Assembly (NCBI GenBank): GCA_936920625.1
Contig: CAKZHC010000010.1
Location: forward strand, 124,001 to 188,000
From: an uncultured Enterobacteriaceae bacterium
GTDB lineage: Bacteria > Pseudomonadota > Gammaproteobacteria > Enterobacterales > Enterobacteriaceae
DNA length: 64,000 bases
Reading direction: 5' to 3'
Shown here: positions 47,317-57,364 of the stretch, piece by piece
Position numbering within the stretch: the stretch's first letter is position 1
Layout: each line of letters begins with the position of its first letter
Position numbers and translations under genes: made by a program
Notes under the pieces: model-generated
The model's input: the letters and a program-made list of their open reading frames with translations, nothing else
Database searches by the model: none
What the model was told of the DNA's origin: nothing

Positions 47317-47910
47317 TCAACCAGTAAGAAACTGTTTTGTGGCTTGTCTGGCTTGGTTTAGCAGCCCGTCGTAATGTTGTGCCTCAATATTAATGTCCAC
47401 CTCAAGTGTGTTACAGAGCAGTTCAACCCGTGAATCTGTTACACCGCAATATCCGGCAATGCCAGTATTTAGGCAATTTTGGATATTCACATCATATTCT
47501 CTTTTGGTGAATATATAATGATCCTCTCCCACTAATCCAATCCAGAGTATTTTGCTGGCTGGGGGGGTGGCGCCTTCGCCGTAGCTGATGCCGTTGTTCC
47601 ATACCTTGTCAATATAGCCTTTGAGAATAGCGGGCAGTGAACACCACCATACTGGGAAGATAATAACCAGCGGCACGTCTTCAGACAGCTGACTGGCATA
47701 CTCCCTGACGGCGGGGCTGTACATTTTTTTGGAATCATTCCAGTCAGGTTCATCCTCTTTCCATAGAACAGGGTTGAAATCTAAACGGTAGAGGTCGGTC
47801 TCGTGAACGGTGAGCCCCCTGTCCGATATGACCTGTTTAACAGCGGATACCACTTTAGCCGTGAGGCTGTCCTGCCGTGGATGAGCCCAGATTAAATTTA
47901 CTTTTTGCAT
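47317..47910 (-). CDS. NAD(P)H-dependent oxidoreductase, flavodoxin-2 fold
   Basis: A 197-residue flavoprotein of the NQO1/MdaB/KefF-like family that reduces quinones or nitro compounds using FMN/FAD. Typical segments are NLIWAHPRQDSLTAKVVSAV, HETDLYRLDFNPVL, VIIFPVWWCSLPAILKGYID and KVWNNGISYGEG. Several enterobacterial paralogues fit equally, so no symbol is given. GGAGTCGTGA precedes the ATG. Intact. Confidence 0.88.
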   Translation of the reverse strand: MQKVNLIWAHPRQDSLTAKVVSAVKQVISDRGLTVHETDLYRLDFNPVLWKEDEPDWNDSKKMYSPAVREYASQLSEDVPLVIIFPVWWCSLPAILKGYIDKVWNNGISYGEGATPPASKILWIGLVGEDHYIFTKREYDVNIQNCLNTGIAGYCGVTDSRVELLCNTLEVDINIEAQHYDGLLNQARQATKQFLTG

Positions 47911-48229
47911 TCACGACTCCTTTTCAATAGTTCCTATTAAAATTTTCACACCGCAAAGTGGGCAGTCATCAAATACAATATCACGGTTATCGGCCTGCAG
48001 GATCAATGGCAGAAAGTGACAAAGATATGATTTCAGTATGTGCTAAAAAAACGAATAATTAATACGATCAGCGGCATCAACGATCACCCTGCTATACCCT
48101 ATGTAATTCTCCCATCTTAACAGGTCTGACATTACTGTTTTTTAGGTATTGTCAGTCTTATAACTCGTCGGCAGGCGCCGGCGGGCAGCTTAAATAAACT
48201 CTGATGGAGGCAGCAGAACTGAACTGGTT
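47911..48229. other. Gap between the oxidoreductase and the nuclease-STAND gene
   Basis: About 320 bases between divergent genes, holding both promoters. GGAGG at 48204-48208 lies some 20 bases before the ATG of the STAND gene, further than usual. No other element is evident. Confidence 0.4.
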
Positions 48230-50506
48230 ATGATGTTCAATCTTCACACACTCGGCTGGTATAATTTTCAAAGATTATGTTTAACGATTATGAGTGAGGT
48301 CTTAGGGCAGACCTTGTCTAGTTTTTTAAGCTCGCACGATGGCGGACGTGATGGCGCCTTTGAGGGTATATGGAAGCCTGCTAAGAATGCGCCACAATTA
48401 GAGGGTAAGTTTGTTATTCAATGTAAATTTACCAGCAAGCAGGGAAAAGGGTTACAGCTATCTGATATTAAAGATGAGACAGAAAAAGCAGTACGTCTGG
48501 TTCAGAATAAACGTTGTGATATTTACGTCTTAATGACTAATGCAGGCGTGTCCGGCGCTCTCCACGAGAAGCTATGTGATCTCCTTATTCGGGCAGGCGT
48601 TAAACACCCGCTGATATTAGGCGAAACATGGATAGTGGACCAAATTCTTAAAAATAAGATCCTCCGCCTGTATGTTCCAAGAGTTTACGGTTTAGGTGAT
48701 CTGTCTCAAATACTTGATGAGCGTGCCTATGCTCAGGGAAAGGCCCTGCTGGAATCGATGCGGGATGATCTGAAAAAGTTTGTCATTACCGATGCATATA
48801 ATAAGGCTGCCTGTGCGTTAGCAGAGTATAACTATGTTCTGCTAATTGGCGAACCGGCAGCAGGTAAGACGACAATCGCCTCTGCGCTGGCAATGGCAGC
48901 GGCAGATAACTGGCAGCTCTCTGTTATGAAATTAGATCATCCACAAGATATGGAGCACTGGAATCCAGACGAACCATCACAATTTTTCTGGATAGATGAT
49001 GCATTTGGCGTGACCCAGTACCAAAGTCATCTGGCTGACAGGTGGAATAGGGTCTTATCAAAGATGAAGACGATGCTCAGCAGAGGTGGGAAAATCGTGA
49101 TGACCTCTCGTGATTATATTTACAACAGTGCCATATCTGCACTGAAATCAGGCGCCTTCCCCCTGTTTCGGCAAAGTCAGGTTATTGTTAACGTTCAGGC
49201 GTTAACGGCACGGGAACGACGTGAAATTCTCTATAATCACTTGCGTATGGGGACACAACCTCAATGCTTTCTGGCAGTCGTTAAAAAACATCTGGAGAAA
49301 GTGGCTGACCATCCAAGATTCATTCCGGAGATTGCCAGACGTTTAGCAGCCCCTTTTTTCACAAAGTCAGTCACGATTTATGAGAAGGAATTACTCGATT
49401 TTGTCGAAAAACGGGAGTCTGTTTTGGTGGAGATATTACAAGGTCTTGATGCAGACAGCAGCGCGGCTTTAGCGCTTATCTATATGCGTAATGGACAGTT
49501 AACTGGCCTGAGTAAATTAACCGGGACAGAATCTGATGCGCTCATGCGTTTGCAAAGCGATTGGGGCCGATGCCTCAGGGCGCTACAGGCACTCGAAGGG
49601 AGTCTTGTCATTCGGGTAGACGAAAACCATCACGATATCTGGAAATTTAAGCATCCGACTATCGGTGATGCATATGCCCAACTGTTAGGAAACAATCGTG
49701 AGCTGCTCGATATTTTTATCCAGGGTAGCTCCGCTGTAAAGTTGATGGAACAAGTCACCTGTGGAGACATGGGGATTAAAAATGCCGTTATTTTACCAGC
49801 TCTCCTGTTTAAGCCTGTCGCAGAGAAGATCACATTCGCTCAAGTATATGCTGAATCAGGGTTCTCCAGGTATGAAGCCCTGGCCAAAATTTACCAGTTT
49901 TTGATTGAACGTTGTGCCAGTGAGTTTCTTGTACTGTACATCCAAATGAACCCGGCGATTCTGCATAATATTTCATTGCTTGTGCTTCCGTTATATCGCT
50001 CAAAAGAGGTTAATCTTGCTGCTCGTCTCGATAAATTTGGCATTTTGCCCGGTTTTTTCAGAGAAAAAATAGTGGAACGCATTATGGAACTGGCAGGGAG
50101 AGGACAGGATCTCGATATATTCTTATACGACCAGCCGCGAGGTTTACTGACATCCGGAGAAATAGAACGCATCCGACAACGGGTGTTTAATGAGCTGATT
50201 CCTAATTTAGAAAACGTATTTGATGATTTAGTATTTAATTATCCAGATAGTGTCTATCCTAGTGAATATATGGACGGCTTTGAAAATGTCTTGCACGGCC
50301 TCCAATATGAATTTGGTGATGATGATCATATTCAACTTATCACCGATAATCTTCTCATCCGTGTTAACGAGTGGGTTGATGAAAAAACACGGGAAGATGA
50401 AGAACAAAAAAATCAAACAACTTTTCGTCAGCCAGAGAAACATGAGCACAGCCATCCTACTACGGAGCGATCTATTTTTGATGATGTTGATCAGATTGAG
50501 GAGTAA
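48230..50506 (+). CDS. Mrr-like nuclease fused to a STAND-type NTPase; candidate antiphage protein
   Basis: A 758-residue protein. Residues about 10-150 look like a restriction-endonuclease (Mrr-type PD-(D/E)xK) domain: WYNFQRLCLTIMSEVLG, HDGGRDGAFEG (Asp41), then KFVIQCKFT (Gln64, Lys66). An NTPase follows with Walker A IGEPAAGKTT (about 206-215), Walker B QFFWIDDAFG (251-260) and a sensor-like KIVMTSRDYIY (288-298), as in nSTAND3-type ATPases. Residues about 370-715 are helical and would be the sensor; the tail (after 715) is charged and disordered. Effector nuclease + STAND switch + sensor is the architecture of Avs-like defence proteins. It stands alone in an accessory patch beside ychF and has no break. 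ATG 48230 or 48233 is the start. Confidence 0.8.
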   Translation: MMFNLHTLGWYNFQRLCLTIMSEVLGQTLSSFLSSHDGGRDGAFEGIWKPAKNAPQLEGKFVIQCKFTSKQGKGLQLSDIKDETEKAVRLVQNKRCDIYVLMTNAGVSGALHEKLCDLLIRAGVKHPLILGETWIVDQILKNKILRLYVPRVYGLGDLSQILDERAYAQGKALLESMRDDLKKFVITDAYNKAACALAEYNYVLLIGEPAAGKTTIASALAMAAADNWQLSVMKLDHPQDMEHWNPDEPSQFFWIDDAFGVTQYQSHLADRWNRVLSKMKTMLSRGGKIVMTSRDYIYNSAISALKSGAFPLFRQSQVIVNVQALTARERREILYNHLRMGTQPQCFLAVVKKHLEKVADHPRFIPEIARRLAAPFFTKSVTIYEKELLDFVEKRESVLVEILQGLDADSSAALALIYMRNGQLTGLSKLTGTESDALMRLQSDWGRCLRALQALEGSLVIRVDENHHDIWKFKHPTIGDAYAQLLGNNRELLDIFIQGSSAVKLMEQVTCGDMGIKNAVILPALLFKPVAEKITFAQVYAESGFSRYEALAKIYQFLIERCASEFLVLYIQMNPAILHNISLLVLPLYRSKEVNLAARLDKFGILPGFFREKIVERIMELAGRGQDLDIFLYDQPRGLLTSGEIERIRQRVFNELIPNLENVFDDLVFNYPDSVYPSEYMDGFENVLHGLQYEFGDDDHIQLITDNLLIRVNEWVDEKTREDEEQKNQTTFRQPEKHEHSHPTTERSIFDDVDQIEE

Positions 50507-50670
50507 TGAATAGGGGCACCAGGTGGCACACGCACCGGCACTTTTTTACAGGTGTACTGATAATGGATCTGAAACTCTATGAAAATAACACCCACGCTAC
50601 TGCGTGGATGTTGGATAGTTTTCTCGTTTTCCTGAGCGAGGCGGCGATAGCTGAAAACCGCAGACGTTAT

Positions 50671-51762
50671 TCAGACGTTAAACAGAAAATTCATTACATC
50701 ACCATCTTTGACAATGTACTCTTTACCCTCTGAACGTACTTTGCCCGCTTCTTTAGTACCCTGTTCACCCTGATAAGTAATGAAGTCGTTGTAACTGATG
50801 GTCTGGGCACGAATGAAGCCTTTTTCGAAATCAGTGTGAATTTTGCCTGCTGCTTGTGGCGCCGTGGCGCCGACAGGAATGGTCCAAGCCCGCACCTCTT
50901 TTACGCCCGCGGTGAAGTAGGTCTGTAGATTGAGCAGCGAATAACCGGCGCGGATGACGCGGTTTAGCCCGGGCTCTTCCAGCCCCAGTTCTGCCATGAA
51001 CTCACCACGTTCTTCCTCTTCCAGTCCGGCAATGTCTGATTCCACCGACGCACAGACGGGTACAACAATCGACCCCTCCTGCTGGGCTATCACACGAATC
51101 TGATCAAGCCAGGGGTTATTGTCAAAACCCGCTTCATCGACATTAGCGATGTACATGGTTGGCTTGAGGGTCAGAAAGCTCAGGTAACGGATAGTGGCCT
51201 GCTCTTCTTTACTCAGGCCCAGCGCCCGCAGCATGCCTGCACCGGCCAGATGAGGCAGACATTTCTCAAGAACGACCTGGACATTGCGGGCTTCTTTGTC
51301 GCTCCCTTTGGCTTTTTTCTGAGCGCGTTGCAGTGCGCGTTCGCAGGTGTCGAGGTCGGCCAGGGCCAGTTCGGTGTTGATGGTGTCGATATCCTCGGCC
51401 GGGTTAACTTTTCCTGCCACATGGATGATGTTGTCATTGCTGAAACAGCGCACAACATGGCCAATCGCGTCGGTTTCCCGAATGTTGGTCAAAAACTGAT
51501 TGCCTAATCCTTCACCTTTTGACGCACCTTTGACCAGACCTGCGATGTCAACAAACTCCATGCTGGTTGGGATTACCCGCTGAGGCTTAACAATCTGCGC
51601 CAGTTTATCCAGACGTGGATCCGGTACAGGAACGACGCCAGTGTTTGGCTCGATAGTGCAGAATGGGAAATTGGCCGCTTCAATGCCTGCTTTAGTGAGT
51701 GCATTAAACAGGGTGGATTTTCCTACATTGGGCAGCCCGACAATACCACATTTAAATCCCAT
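50671..51762 (-). CDS. ychF: YchF, Obg-family ATPase
   Basis: A ribosome-associated ATPase of the Obg/OLA1 group that negatively affects the oxidative stress response. The 363 residues equal E. coli. Motifs: CGIVGLPNVGKSTLFNALTK (P-loop), DIAGLVKGASKGEGLGNQFL, the NVDE motif in MYIANVDEAG, and the C-terminal TGS-like domain (TDFEKGFIRAQTISYNDF). It precedes no local partner but follows pth in the same direction, as in E. coli. Confidence 0.97.
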   Translation of the reverse strand: MGFKCGIVGLPNVGKSTLFNALTKAGIEAANFPFCTIEPNTGVVPVPDPRLDKLAQIVKPQRVIPTSMEFVDIAGLVKGASKGEGLGNQFLTNIRETDAIGHVVRCFSNDNIIHVAGKVNPAEDIDTINTELALADLDTCERALQRAQKKAKGSDKEARNVQVVLEKCLPHLAGAGMLRALGLSKEEQATIRYLSFLTLKPTMYIANVDEAGFDNNPWLDQIRVIAQQEGSIVVPVCASVESDIAGLEEEERGEFMAELGLEEPGLNRVIRAGYSLLNLQTYFTAGVKEVRAWTIPVGATAPQAAGKIHTDFEKGFIRAQTISYNDFITYQGEQGTKEAGKVRSEGKEYIVKDGDVMNFLFNV

Positions 51763-51982
51763 GCATTAATTACCTTACTTGTTTTGAATCAGGGCGTTAC
51801 AGTTATGATCACTGTTACTGCCGGAAAAACCTCATATTATACATACTATCACAGCCTGTCTGGGGTAGATTTAATTGGTGGTCGGTTAGCACCGGATTAG
51901 TCGGATTTCAGGCTGCATTGATGCCAGTCAGAGCAGATGAGGTCGGGACATAAGTGTAATGCACGGCGATTGATTAGCCTGC

Positions 51983-52576
51983 TTACTCCGGACTTTTAAA
52001 TGTATGCAGACGATTCATTGCCCTGAGGCGATTTTGTTCTCCCAGAAATAGTCCGGTACAGCGGGTGGCTTCATCTATAGCTTCATCAATTTGTCTGCGC
52101 TCTGCTGCCTGCGGTTTTCCTAATACAAAACCGGTGACTTTATCGCGCGTTCCAGGGTGGCCAATGCCGATGCGCAGGCGGTGAAAGTCCCGATTATTAC
52201 CCAGTTTACTAATGATATCTTTTAGACCGTTATGGCCACCAGGTCCGCCTCCCTGTTTTAGTCTCGCGATACCTGGCGGCAGATCCAGTTCGTCGTGGGC
52301 GACCAGAATCTCTTCGGGGCTATAACGATAAAATGTCGCCATCGCCGCGACCGCTTTGCCGCTCAGATTCATGAACGCGGTGGGGATGAGCAGTCTTACA
52401 TCTTCTCCGTCAGACTGTAAACGACCGGTGTAACCAAAAAACCGGCTCTCTGGTTTGAGGACCTGCGAGTAAAACTGAGCCAGATATTCAACATACCAGG
52501 CCCCAGCGTTATGGCGGGTAGCGGCGTATTCCGGGCCGGGATTAGCAAGACCTACGATTAATTTTATTGCACTCAC
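51983..52576 (-). CDS. pth: Pth, peptidyl-tRNA hydrolase
   Basis: Releases tRNA from prematurely ended peptidyl-tRNA. The GTG at 52576 (VSAIKLIVGLANPG) fits the family N-terminus, giving 197 residues (194 in E. coli); longer in-frame starts up to 52666 add non-conserved sequence. The catalytic His is in ATRHNAG, and FMNLSGKAV, AHDELDLPPG, GGHNGLKDI and LRIGIGHPG are intact. Essential and intact. Confidence 0.96.
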   Translation of the reverse strand: MSAIKLIVGLANPGPEYAATRHNAGAWYVEYLAQFYSQVLKPESRFFGYTGRLQSDGEDVRLLIPTAFMNLSGKAVAAMATFYRYSPEEILVAHDELDLPPGIARLKQGGGPGGHNGLKDIISKLGNNRDFHRLRIGIGHPGTRDKVTGFVLGKPQAAERRQIDEAIDEATRCTGLFLGEQNRLRAMNRLHTFKSPE

Positions 52577-52841
52577 GTTCAGGATTCCGGATGTGTCATT
52601 GGTTTTTGGGCGCATGCGCAGTTTACGCCTGGTGATTTCAGAACTCAAAAGGAAACCGCCTGTCATGGCAGGCAGGGAATATGATTGTGCTCAGAAAAAT
52701 TGATATTTTTGGCGTAAAGAAACGCTAATGAATATGCTTATAATGTGACCGTATTCACAATTGGAACGACCGTTTATTTTTAAACTGACAGCGAGGCAAC
52801 TTGGGTTGCCGTTATCATCATACTTATGATTGGAGGCAGTC

Positions 52842-53126
52842 ATGAGGATAAAATATGCTGTTATGCTGGGTAACACTCTGATGGCACTGGGACTGATGCT
52901 GATGATGTCGTGTATTGGATTGTCTGTGGTAAGTCAGTCACCAGGTTTATCACTGTCGGCCGGGCTGGCGGAGGACGCAATTTTTGGTATTTTTGCTGGC
53001 GCTATACTGTGGCTTGTCGGGGCGTGCATTAGTGGCCGGGAGAAAGTGGCTGATCGTTACTACTGGCTGCGACAATACGGTAATGAGCGCTGCCGTCGCC
53101 ATTCCGGCGACCATTGTAGTCGCTGA
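52842..53126 (+). CDS. ychH: YchH, small stress-linked inner-membrane protein
   Basis: A 94-residue protein with two membrane helices (LGNTLMALGLMLMMSCIGLSV and IFGIFAGAILWLVGA) and a basic C-terminus (DRYYWLRQYGNERCRR), matching E. coli YchH (92 aa). GGAGGCAGTC fixes the start at 52842; it is divergent from pth as in E. coli. Function is poorly known; linked to stress and biofilm. Confidence 0.9.
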   Translation: MRIKYAVMLGNTLMALGLMLMMSCIGLSVVSQSPGLSLSAGLAEDAIFGIFAGAILWLVGACISGREKVADRYYWLRQYGNERCRRHSGDHCSR

Positions 53127-53265
53127 ATAGTGCTTTTGCTGATTGTATCTGATATTTCATTATATCAGAGTACTGACAAAGGCATGTTTAGCCGCGATGG
53201 TTCTCTTCTGCCTGGAGCCCATAACAGAGAGTGATAAACAGGATGGTGAGCCCATCCCGTTGTGA

Positions 53266-54213
53266 TTAATGTTCAAACATCGCTGAAATGGATTCTTCAT
53301 TACTGATGCGACGAATGGCCTCTGCCAGCATGCCAGAGAGCGTGAGAGCGCGTACATTTGGCAGTGCTTTGATTGAATCAGAGAGCGGGATGGTGTCGCA
53401 GACAACAACTTCATCAATGACTGAATTGCGCAGATTTTCTGCAGCGTTACCAGAAAAAACGGCATGGGTGGCATAAGAGAATACTCGCTTTGCCCCACGA
53501 TCTTTCAGTGCTTCTGCCGCTTTACATAAGGTGCCGCCGGTATCAATCATATCATCGACCAGCACACAGTCCCGCCCCGCGACGTCCCCTATGATGTGCA
53601 TCACCTGCGCAACATTAGCTCTGGGGCGGCGTTTATCGATAATTGCCATATCAGTATCGTTAAGTAATTTAGCGATAGCTCGTGCGCGAACAACACCACC
53701 AATATCAGGTGAGACTACGATTGGGTTCTCCAGACCTATTTGCATCATATCTTCTAACAGAATTGGGCTGCCGAATACGTTGTCTACCGGGACATCGAAG
53801 AAGCCCTGAATCTGTTCAGCATGCAAATCAACTGTCAGAACCCGGTCAACCCCCACACTTGAGAGAAAATCAGCAACGACCTTGGCGGTGATGGGGACTC
53901 GGGCTGAGCGGACACGACGATCCTGACGCGCATAACCAAAATAGGGGATCACCGCAGTAATACGCCCCGCAGAAGCCCGACGCAGTGCATCAACCATAAC
54001 GACCAGCTCCATCAGGTTATCGTTAGTGGGCGCACAAGTGGACTGAATGATGAAAATATCCCCACCGCGTACATTTTCGTTAATTTGTACACTCACTTCA
54101 CCATCGCTGAAACGCCCAACAGCAGCGTTGCCGAGACCAGTGTAAAGACGATTGGCTATACGTTGTGCTAGTTCCGGTGTAGCGTTACCAGCAAAAAGCT
54201 TCATATCAGGCAC
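53266..54213 (-). CDS. prs: Prs, ribose-phosphate diphosphokinase
   Basis: Makes PRPP for nucleotide, histidine, tryptophan and NAD synthesis. At 315 residues it has the E. coli length, with MKLFAGNATPELAQRIANRL, the regulatory/ATP segment PYFGYARQDR, the metal-binding DLHAEQIQGFFDVPVDN, and the PRPP loop VLVDDMIDTGGTL. Order ispE-prs with the same direction is conserved. Intact. Confidence 0.98.
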   Translation of the reverse strand: MPDMKLFAGNATPELAQRIANRLYTGLGNAAVGRFSDGEVSVQINENVRGGDIFIIQSTCAPTNDNLMELVVMVDALRRASAGRITAVIPYFGYARQDRRVRSARVPITAKVVADFLSSVGVDRVLTVDLHAEQIQGFFDVPVDNVFGSPILLEDMMQIGLENPIVVSPDIGGVVRARAIAKLLNDTDMAIIDKRRPRANVAQVMHIIGDVAGRDCVLVDDMIDTGGTLCKAAEALKDRGAKRVFSYATHAVFSGNAAENLRNSVIDEVVVCDTIPLSDSIKALPNVRALTLSGMLAEAIRRISNEESISAMFEH

Positions 54214-54337
54214 GAGAAAAACCTCAGGCTTGGCGTCCGAATTAATTTTAGCTCGGTGATGGCAAGCTATATCAGGATCGCCTGTGTACGATAAATAAAG
54301 GTACCGAATCGATGATAGTACGATGCGGCAGGATCAG

Positions 54338-55195
54338 TTAAGAATGGTCTAAAAGTGAGCGATGTAGCGGCGAAAGGTTAAGACCTCTGGCTACAAATCC
54401 CTGCACCCATGCCGGAGCCTTTAGGAGCATTTGGCGAGCGGCGGCTTCGGTATTAAATTCAGCAAACACGCAAGCTCCTGTGCCCGTAAGTCGCGACGGT
54501 GCATATTTTAGCAGCCAGGTAAGAAGTTCATCAACCTCAGGAAAATGTTTTCTTACTAACAACTGGCAATCATTATGAAATGGTTCTTTCAACAAGGTGT
54601 TGATATCGCGCACGGGCGTATTGCGTGGGAGATCTTTATCCGCAAAGACCTGAGCAGTAGCAATAAAAACGCCCGGATGAGCCACCAGATACCAGCGCTC
54701 TGGTGGTGTGGTGGGCATCAGCCGTTCGCCAACGCCCTCTGCAAAGGCGGCATGGCCATATACAAAAACTGGCACGTCAGCGCCCAGCATCAGGCCGAGC
54801 TCTGCAAGAGTTGACAGAGGATAACCGGTTTGCCATAGATGATTGAGTACCACCAGAACGGTAGCAGCGTTGGAAGAACCTCCTCCAAGGCCTCCTCCTA
54901 TCGGGATCCGCTTATTTACCGCAAAGCTGACCCCCGCCGTTGGCTCAAGCCTGCTGTCAGCAATCGCCCGGTCGCGTAGCAGCCTCGCTGCGCGGATAAT
55001 CAGATTATCATCATGGGTTACGCCTGCAACTTCTGATTTGAGCACAATAGTGGCGCTGTAATTGACCTCAATATCCAGCGTATCGCTGTAATCGAGAAAC
55101 TGATACAGGGTTTGCAGATTATGGTAGCCATCATGGCGACGGCCTGTGATATAGAGAAATAAATTAAGCTTTGCCGGAGCAGGCCAGAGGGACAT
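54338..55195 (-). CDS. ispE: IspE, 4-diphosphocytidyl-2-C-methylerythritol kinase
   Basis: A GHMP kinase of the MEP isoprenoid pathway, 285 residues (283 in E. coli). AKLNLFLYITGRRHDGYHNL, the ATP loop PIGGGLGGGSSNAATVL, and LTGTGACVFAEF near the end are intact. Its ATG overlaps the lolB stop by one base (TAATG), giving a lolB-ispE unit. Confidence 0.97.
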   Translation of the reverse strand: MSLWPAPAKLNLFLYITGRRHDGYHNLQTLYQFLDYSDTLDIEVNYSATIVLKSEVAGVTHDDNLIIRAARLLRDRAIADSRLEPTAGVSFAVNKRIPIGGGLGGGSSNAATVLVVLNHLWQTGYPLSTLAELGLMLGADVPVFVYGHAAFAEGVGERLMPTTPPERWYLVAHPGVFIATAQVFADKDLPRNTPVRDINTLLKEPFHNDCQLLVRKHFPEVDELLTWLLKYAPSRLTGTGACVFAEFNTEAAARQMLLKAPAWVQGFVARGLNLSPLHRSLLDHS

Positions 55196-55824
55196 TATTT
55201 GATGCTCCAGCTATCCATACGTAATTTGAGCCGATTATCGCCGGAAGACAGCTCAAGGAGTGAAGGCAGTGCAGGATCCTGAGCGGTATCGTAGCGATTA
55301 AAAGTAACAGTCCACTCCTGACCATTATGACTATAGTGGGCGGTTTTGAGCTGATACTTATCATCGAGAGAATATTCTGTTGCGTTGCCCGGCAGGCCTG
55401 TTATCCACTGGCGCAGATTATCTATCGGTATTGCCATGCCGGTGAGTTGCCTGAGAATCTTTTCAGCGTTGTTATCTGAATAGTGCTGGCCTTTATTATC
55501 AATGAGTTCTGCTTTATTACCCTGCACAGTAAGCTGTAACTCTGTACTTCCCAGTGGACTGGTCAGCAGCAGACGATAATGGTCAGGCGCGCTCTGTTGC
55601 CAGTTAAAACGGGCGTAAACTTTTTTACTGCCAGAAAGCCAGGCAAAAGCCCCGCGCGTCTGATAAGAGGTAATGCTGGCTACTGCCCGCTGGTGCTGTT
55701 GCCACTTGGGCGAGTTTGTGCTTCCAGCCGGCCCCTGATGTGGGGTTAATGTACAGGCGGCAAGCCACGGGCTGGCAAGGGGGAAAAGGCGCAGAAGACA
55801 GCGGGATAGCGGAAATCTAAACAT
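55195..55824 (-). CDS. lolB: LolB, outer-membrane lipoprotein insertion receptor
   Basis: Takes lipoproteins from LolA and inserts them in the outer membrane. The start at ATG 55824 (MFRFPLSR) gives 209 residues (207 in E. coli) and a signal peptide ending at the lipobox LAAC. Conserved pieces are YQTRGAFAWLSGSKKVYARF, LLLTSPLGSTELQL and GLPGNATEYSLDD. A longer upstream start at 55869 is not supported. Divergent from hemA. Confidence 0.94.
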   Translation of the reverse strand: MFRFPLSRCLLRLFPLASPWLAACTLTPHQGPAGSTNSPKWQQHQRAVASITSYQTRGAFAWLSGSKKVYARFNWQQSAPDHYRLLLTSPLGSTELQLTVQGNKAELIDNKGQHYSDNNAEKILRQLTGMAIPIDNLRQWITGLPGNATEYSLDDKYQLKTAHYSHNGQEWTVTFNRYDTAQDPALPSLLELSSGDNRLKLRMDSWSIK

Positions 55825-56027
55825 AGTTCGGGGAGGGCTCCACAGGTGTCGTCGTTGACATTTGCTCACGGCTTAAACAGCGGATATTGCGTTAGTGTTA
55901 CGCTTGCTAAAATTAAAGAGTTACTAAATTCAGGTTAACACTCAGTGCCGCTTTTCATGATAATGCTCATCTTGTAGAATTAAGTACCCTTAACCCTATC
56001 AAGAGCAGGATGCTTTGGCAAACTATC

Positions 56028-57284
56028 ATGACTTTACTGGCACTTGGGATTAATCACGAAACCGCATCGGTTGCGTTGCGCGAACGCGTGGTGTTTTCGT
56101 CGGAGATCATTGGGCATGCAATAGAGAGTCTGCTGGCGCAACCGCAGGTGCAGGGGGGCGTAGTGCTGTCAACCTGTAACCGTACTGAGCTTTATCTAAG
56201 CGTCGGGCAAAAGACCGGCCTGCAGGATCGGCTGGTTGCATGGCTGTGTGATTACCACAATGTCAGCGAGGAACAGCTGCGGGCCAGTCTCTATTGGCAC
56301 TATGGCGATGATGCTGTTAGCCATTTGATGAGAGTTGCCAGCGGGCTGGATTCTCAGATTCTGGGTGAGCCACAGATACTCGGTCAGCTCAAAAGAGCCT
56401 GGGCGCGAGCACGAAGCTATCAGACGCATCCTGGTGAGCTGGATCGTCTGTTCCAGAAAACGTTTTCTGTGGCTAAGCGTGTTCGTAGCGAAACTGATAT
56501 CGGCAGTAGTGCTGTTTCAGTCGTTTTTGCTGCCTGTACGCTGGCACGTCAAATTTTCGAGTCACTGGCAACGGCCACAGTACTGCTGGTGGGAGCGGGT
56601 GAAACCATTGAGCTGGCAGCAAGACATCTGCGTCAGCATCGCACGGGTAAACTGATAATAGCTAACCGGACGCCTGGGCGCGGGCAGAAGCTGGCCGGCG
56701 AGATGAGTGCTGAAGCGATAAGTCTGATGGAAATTGGTTCCCGTCTGGCGGAAGCCGATATCATCATTAGCTCTACTGCTAGTTCGACTCCGATTATCAA
56801 TAAAGCAATGGTCGAACGAGCGCTTAAAGTGCGCCGTAATCAGCCGATGCTGCTGATAGATATTGCCGTACCCCGTGATATAGAAGAAGGGGTCGGCAGA
56901 CTGGCCAATACTTATCTCTATAATGTGGATGATATTCAGGGGATCATCAATAATAATATGGCACAGCGTCAGGCAGCAGCCCGTAAGGCTGAGGAGATTG
57001 TACACCGGGAGCGTGATGAATTTATGTCCTGGCTACGAGCACAAAGCGTAACAGAAACTATCCGTGATTACCGGGAACAGGCAGATCAGGTGCGCCATGA
57101 ACTTGAAAAAAAAGCATTGATGGCGCTTGCCCAGGGTATTGATCCTCAGATTGTGCTCAGCGAGCTGGCGCATAAACTAACCAGGCGTCTGATCCATCAG
57201 CCGACCTGTTCACTACAACAGGCTGGCCGTGATGGCGATATGGCACGTTTACATATGTTACGCGCCAGTCTCGGTCTCGATTAG
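56028..57284 (+). CDS. hemA: HemA, glutamyl-tRNA reductase
   Basis: Reduces glutamyl-tRNA to glutamate-1-semialdehyde, the first step of haem synthesis. ATG 56028 (MTLLALGINHETA) gives 418 residues, exactly the E. coli length; an in-frame ATG at 56010 is not conserved. The catalytic cysteine is in VLSTCNRTELY (Cys50), with LGEPQILGQLK, the NADPH site LLVGAGETIELAARHL and SSTASSTPIINKAM. Intact. Confidence 0.97.
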   Translation: MTLLALGINHETASVALRERVVFSSEIIGHAIESLLAQPQVQGGVVLSTCNRTELYLSVGQKTGLQDRLVAWLCDYHNVSEEQLRASLYWHYGDDAVSHLMRVASGLDSQILGEPQILGQLKRAWARARSYQTHPGELDRLFQKTFSVAKRVRSETDIGSSAVSVVFAACTLARQIFESLATATVLLVGAGETIELAARHLRQHRTGKLIIANRTPGRGQKLAGEMSAEAISLMEIGSRLAEADIIISSTASSTPIINKAMVERALKVRRNQPMLLIDIAVPRDIEEGVGRLANTYLYNVDDIQGIINNNMAQRQAAARKAEEIVHRERDEFMSWLRAQSVTETIRDYREQADQVRHELEKKALMALAQGIDPQIVLSELAHKLTRRLIHQPTCSLQQAGRDGDMARLHMLRASLGLD

Positions 57285-57364
57285 CTCTCCCTGCTACTCA
57301 TCCTGCTAATGACAGCTTTTTGTTTAACCTCTTTTTCTTTTTCTCAAGATAACCATATAAAACG

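Noticed and set aside
50506..50733. Small frame overlapping the stop of the STAND gene (TAATG), as if a second gene of the system
   Set aside because: It runs into the conserved 3' end of ychF on the other strand and shows no family motif; only the first 160 bases are free, so a partner gene is not supported.
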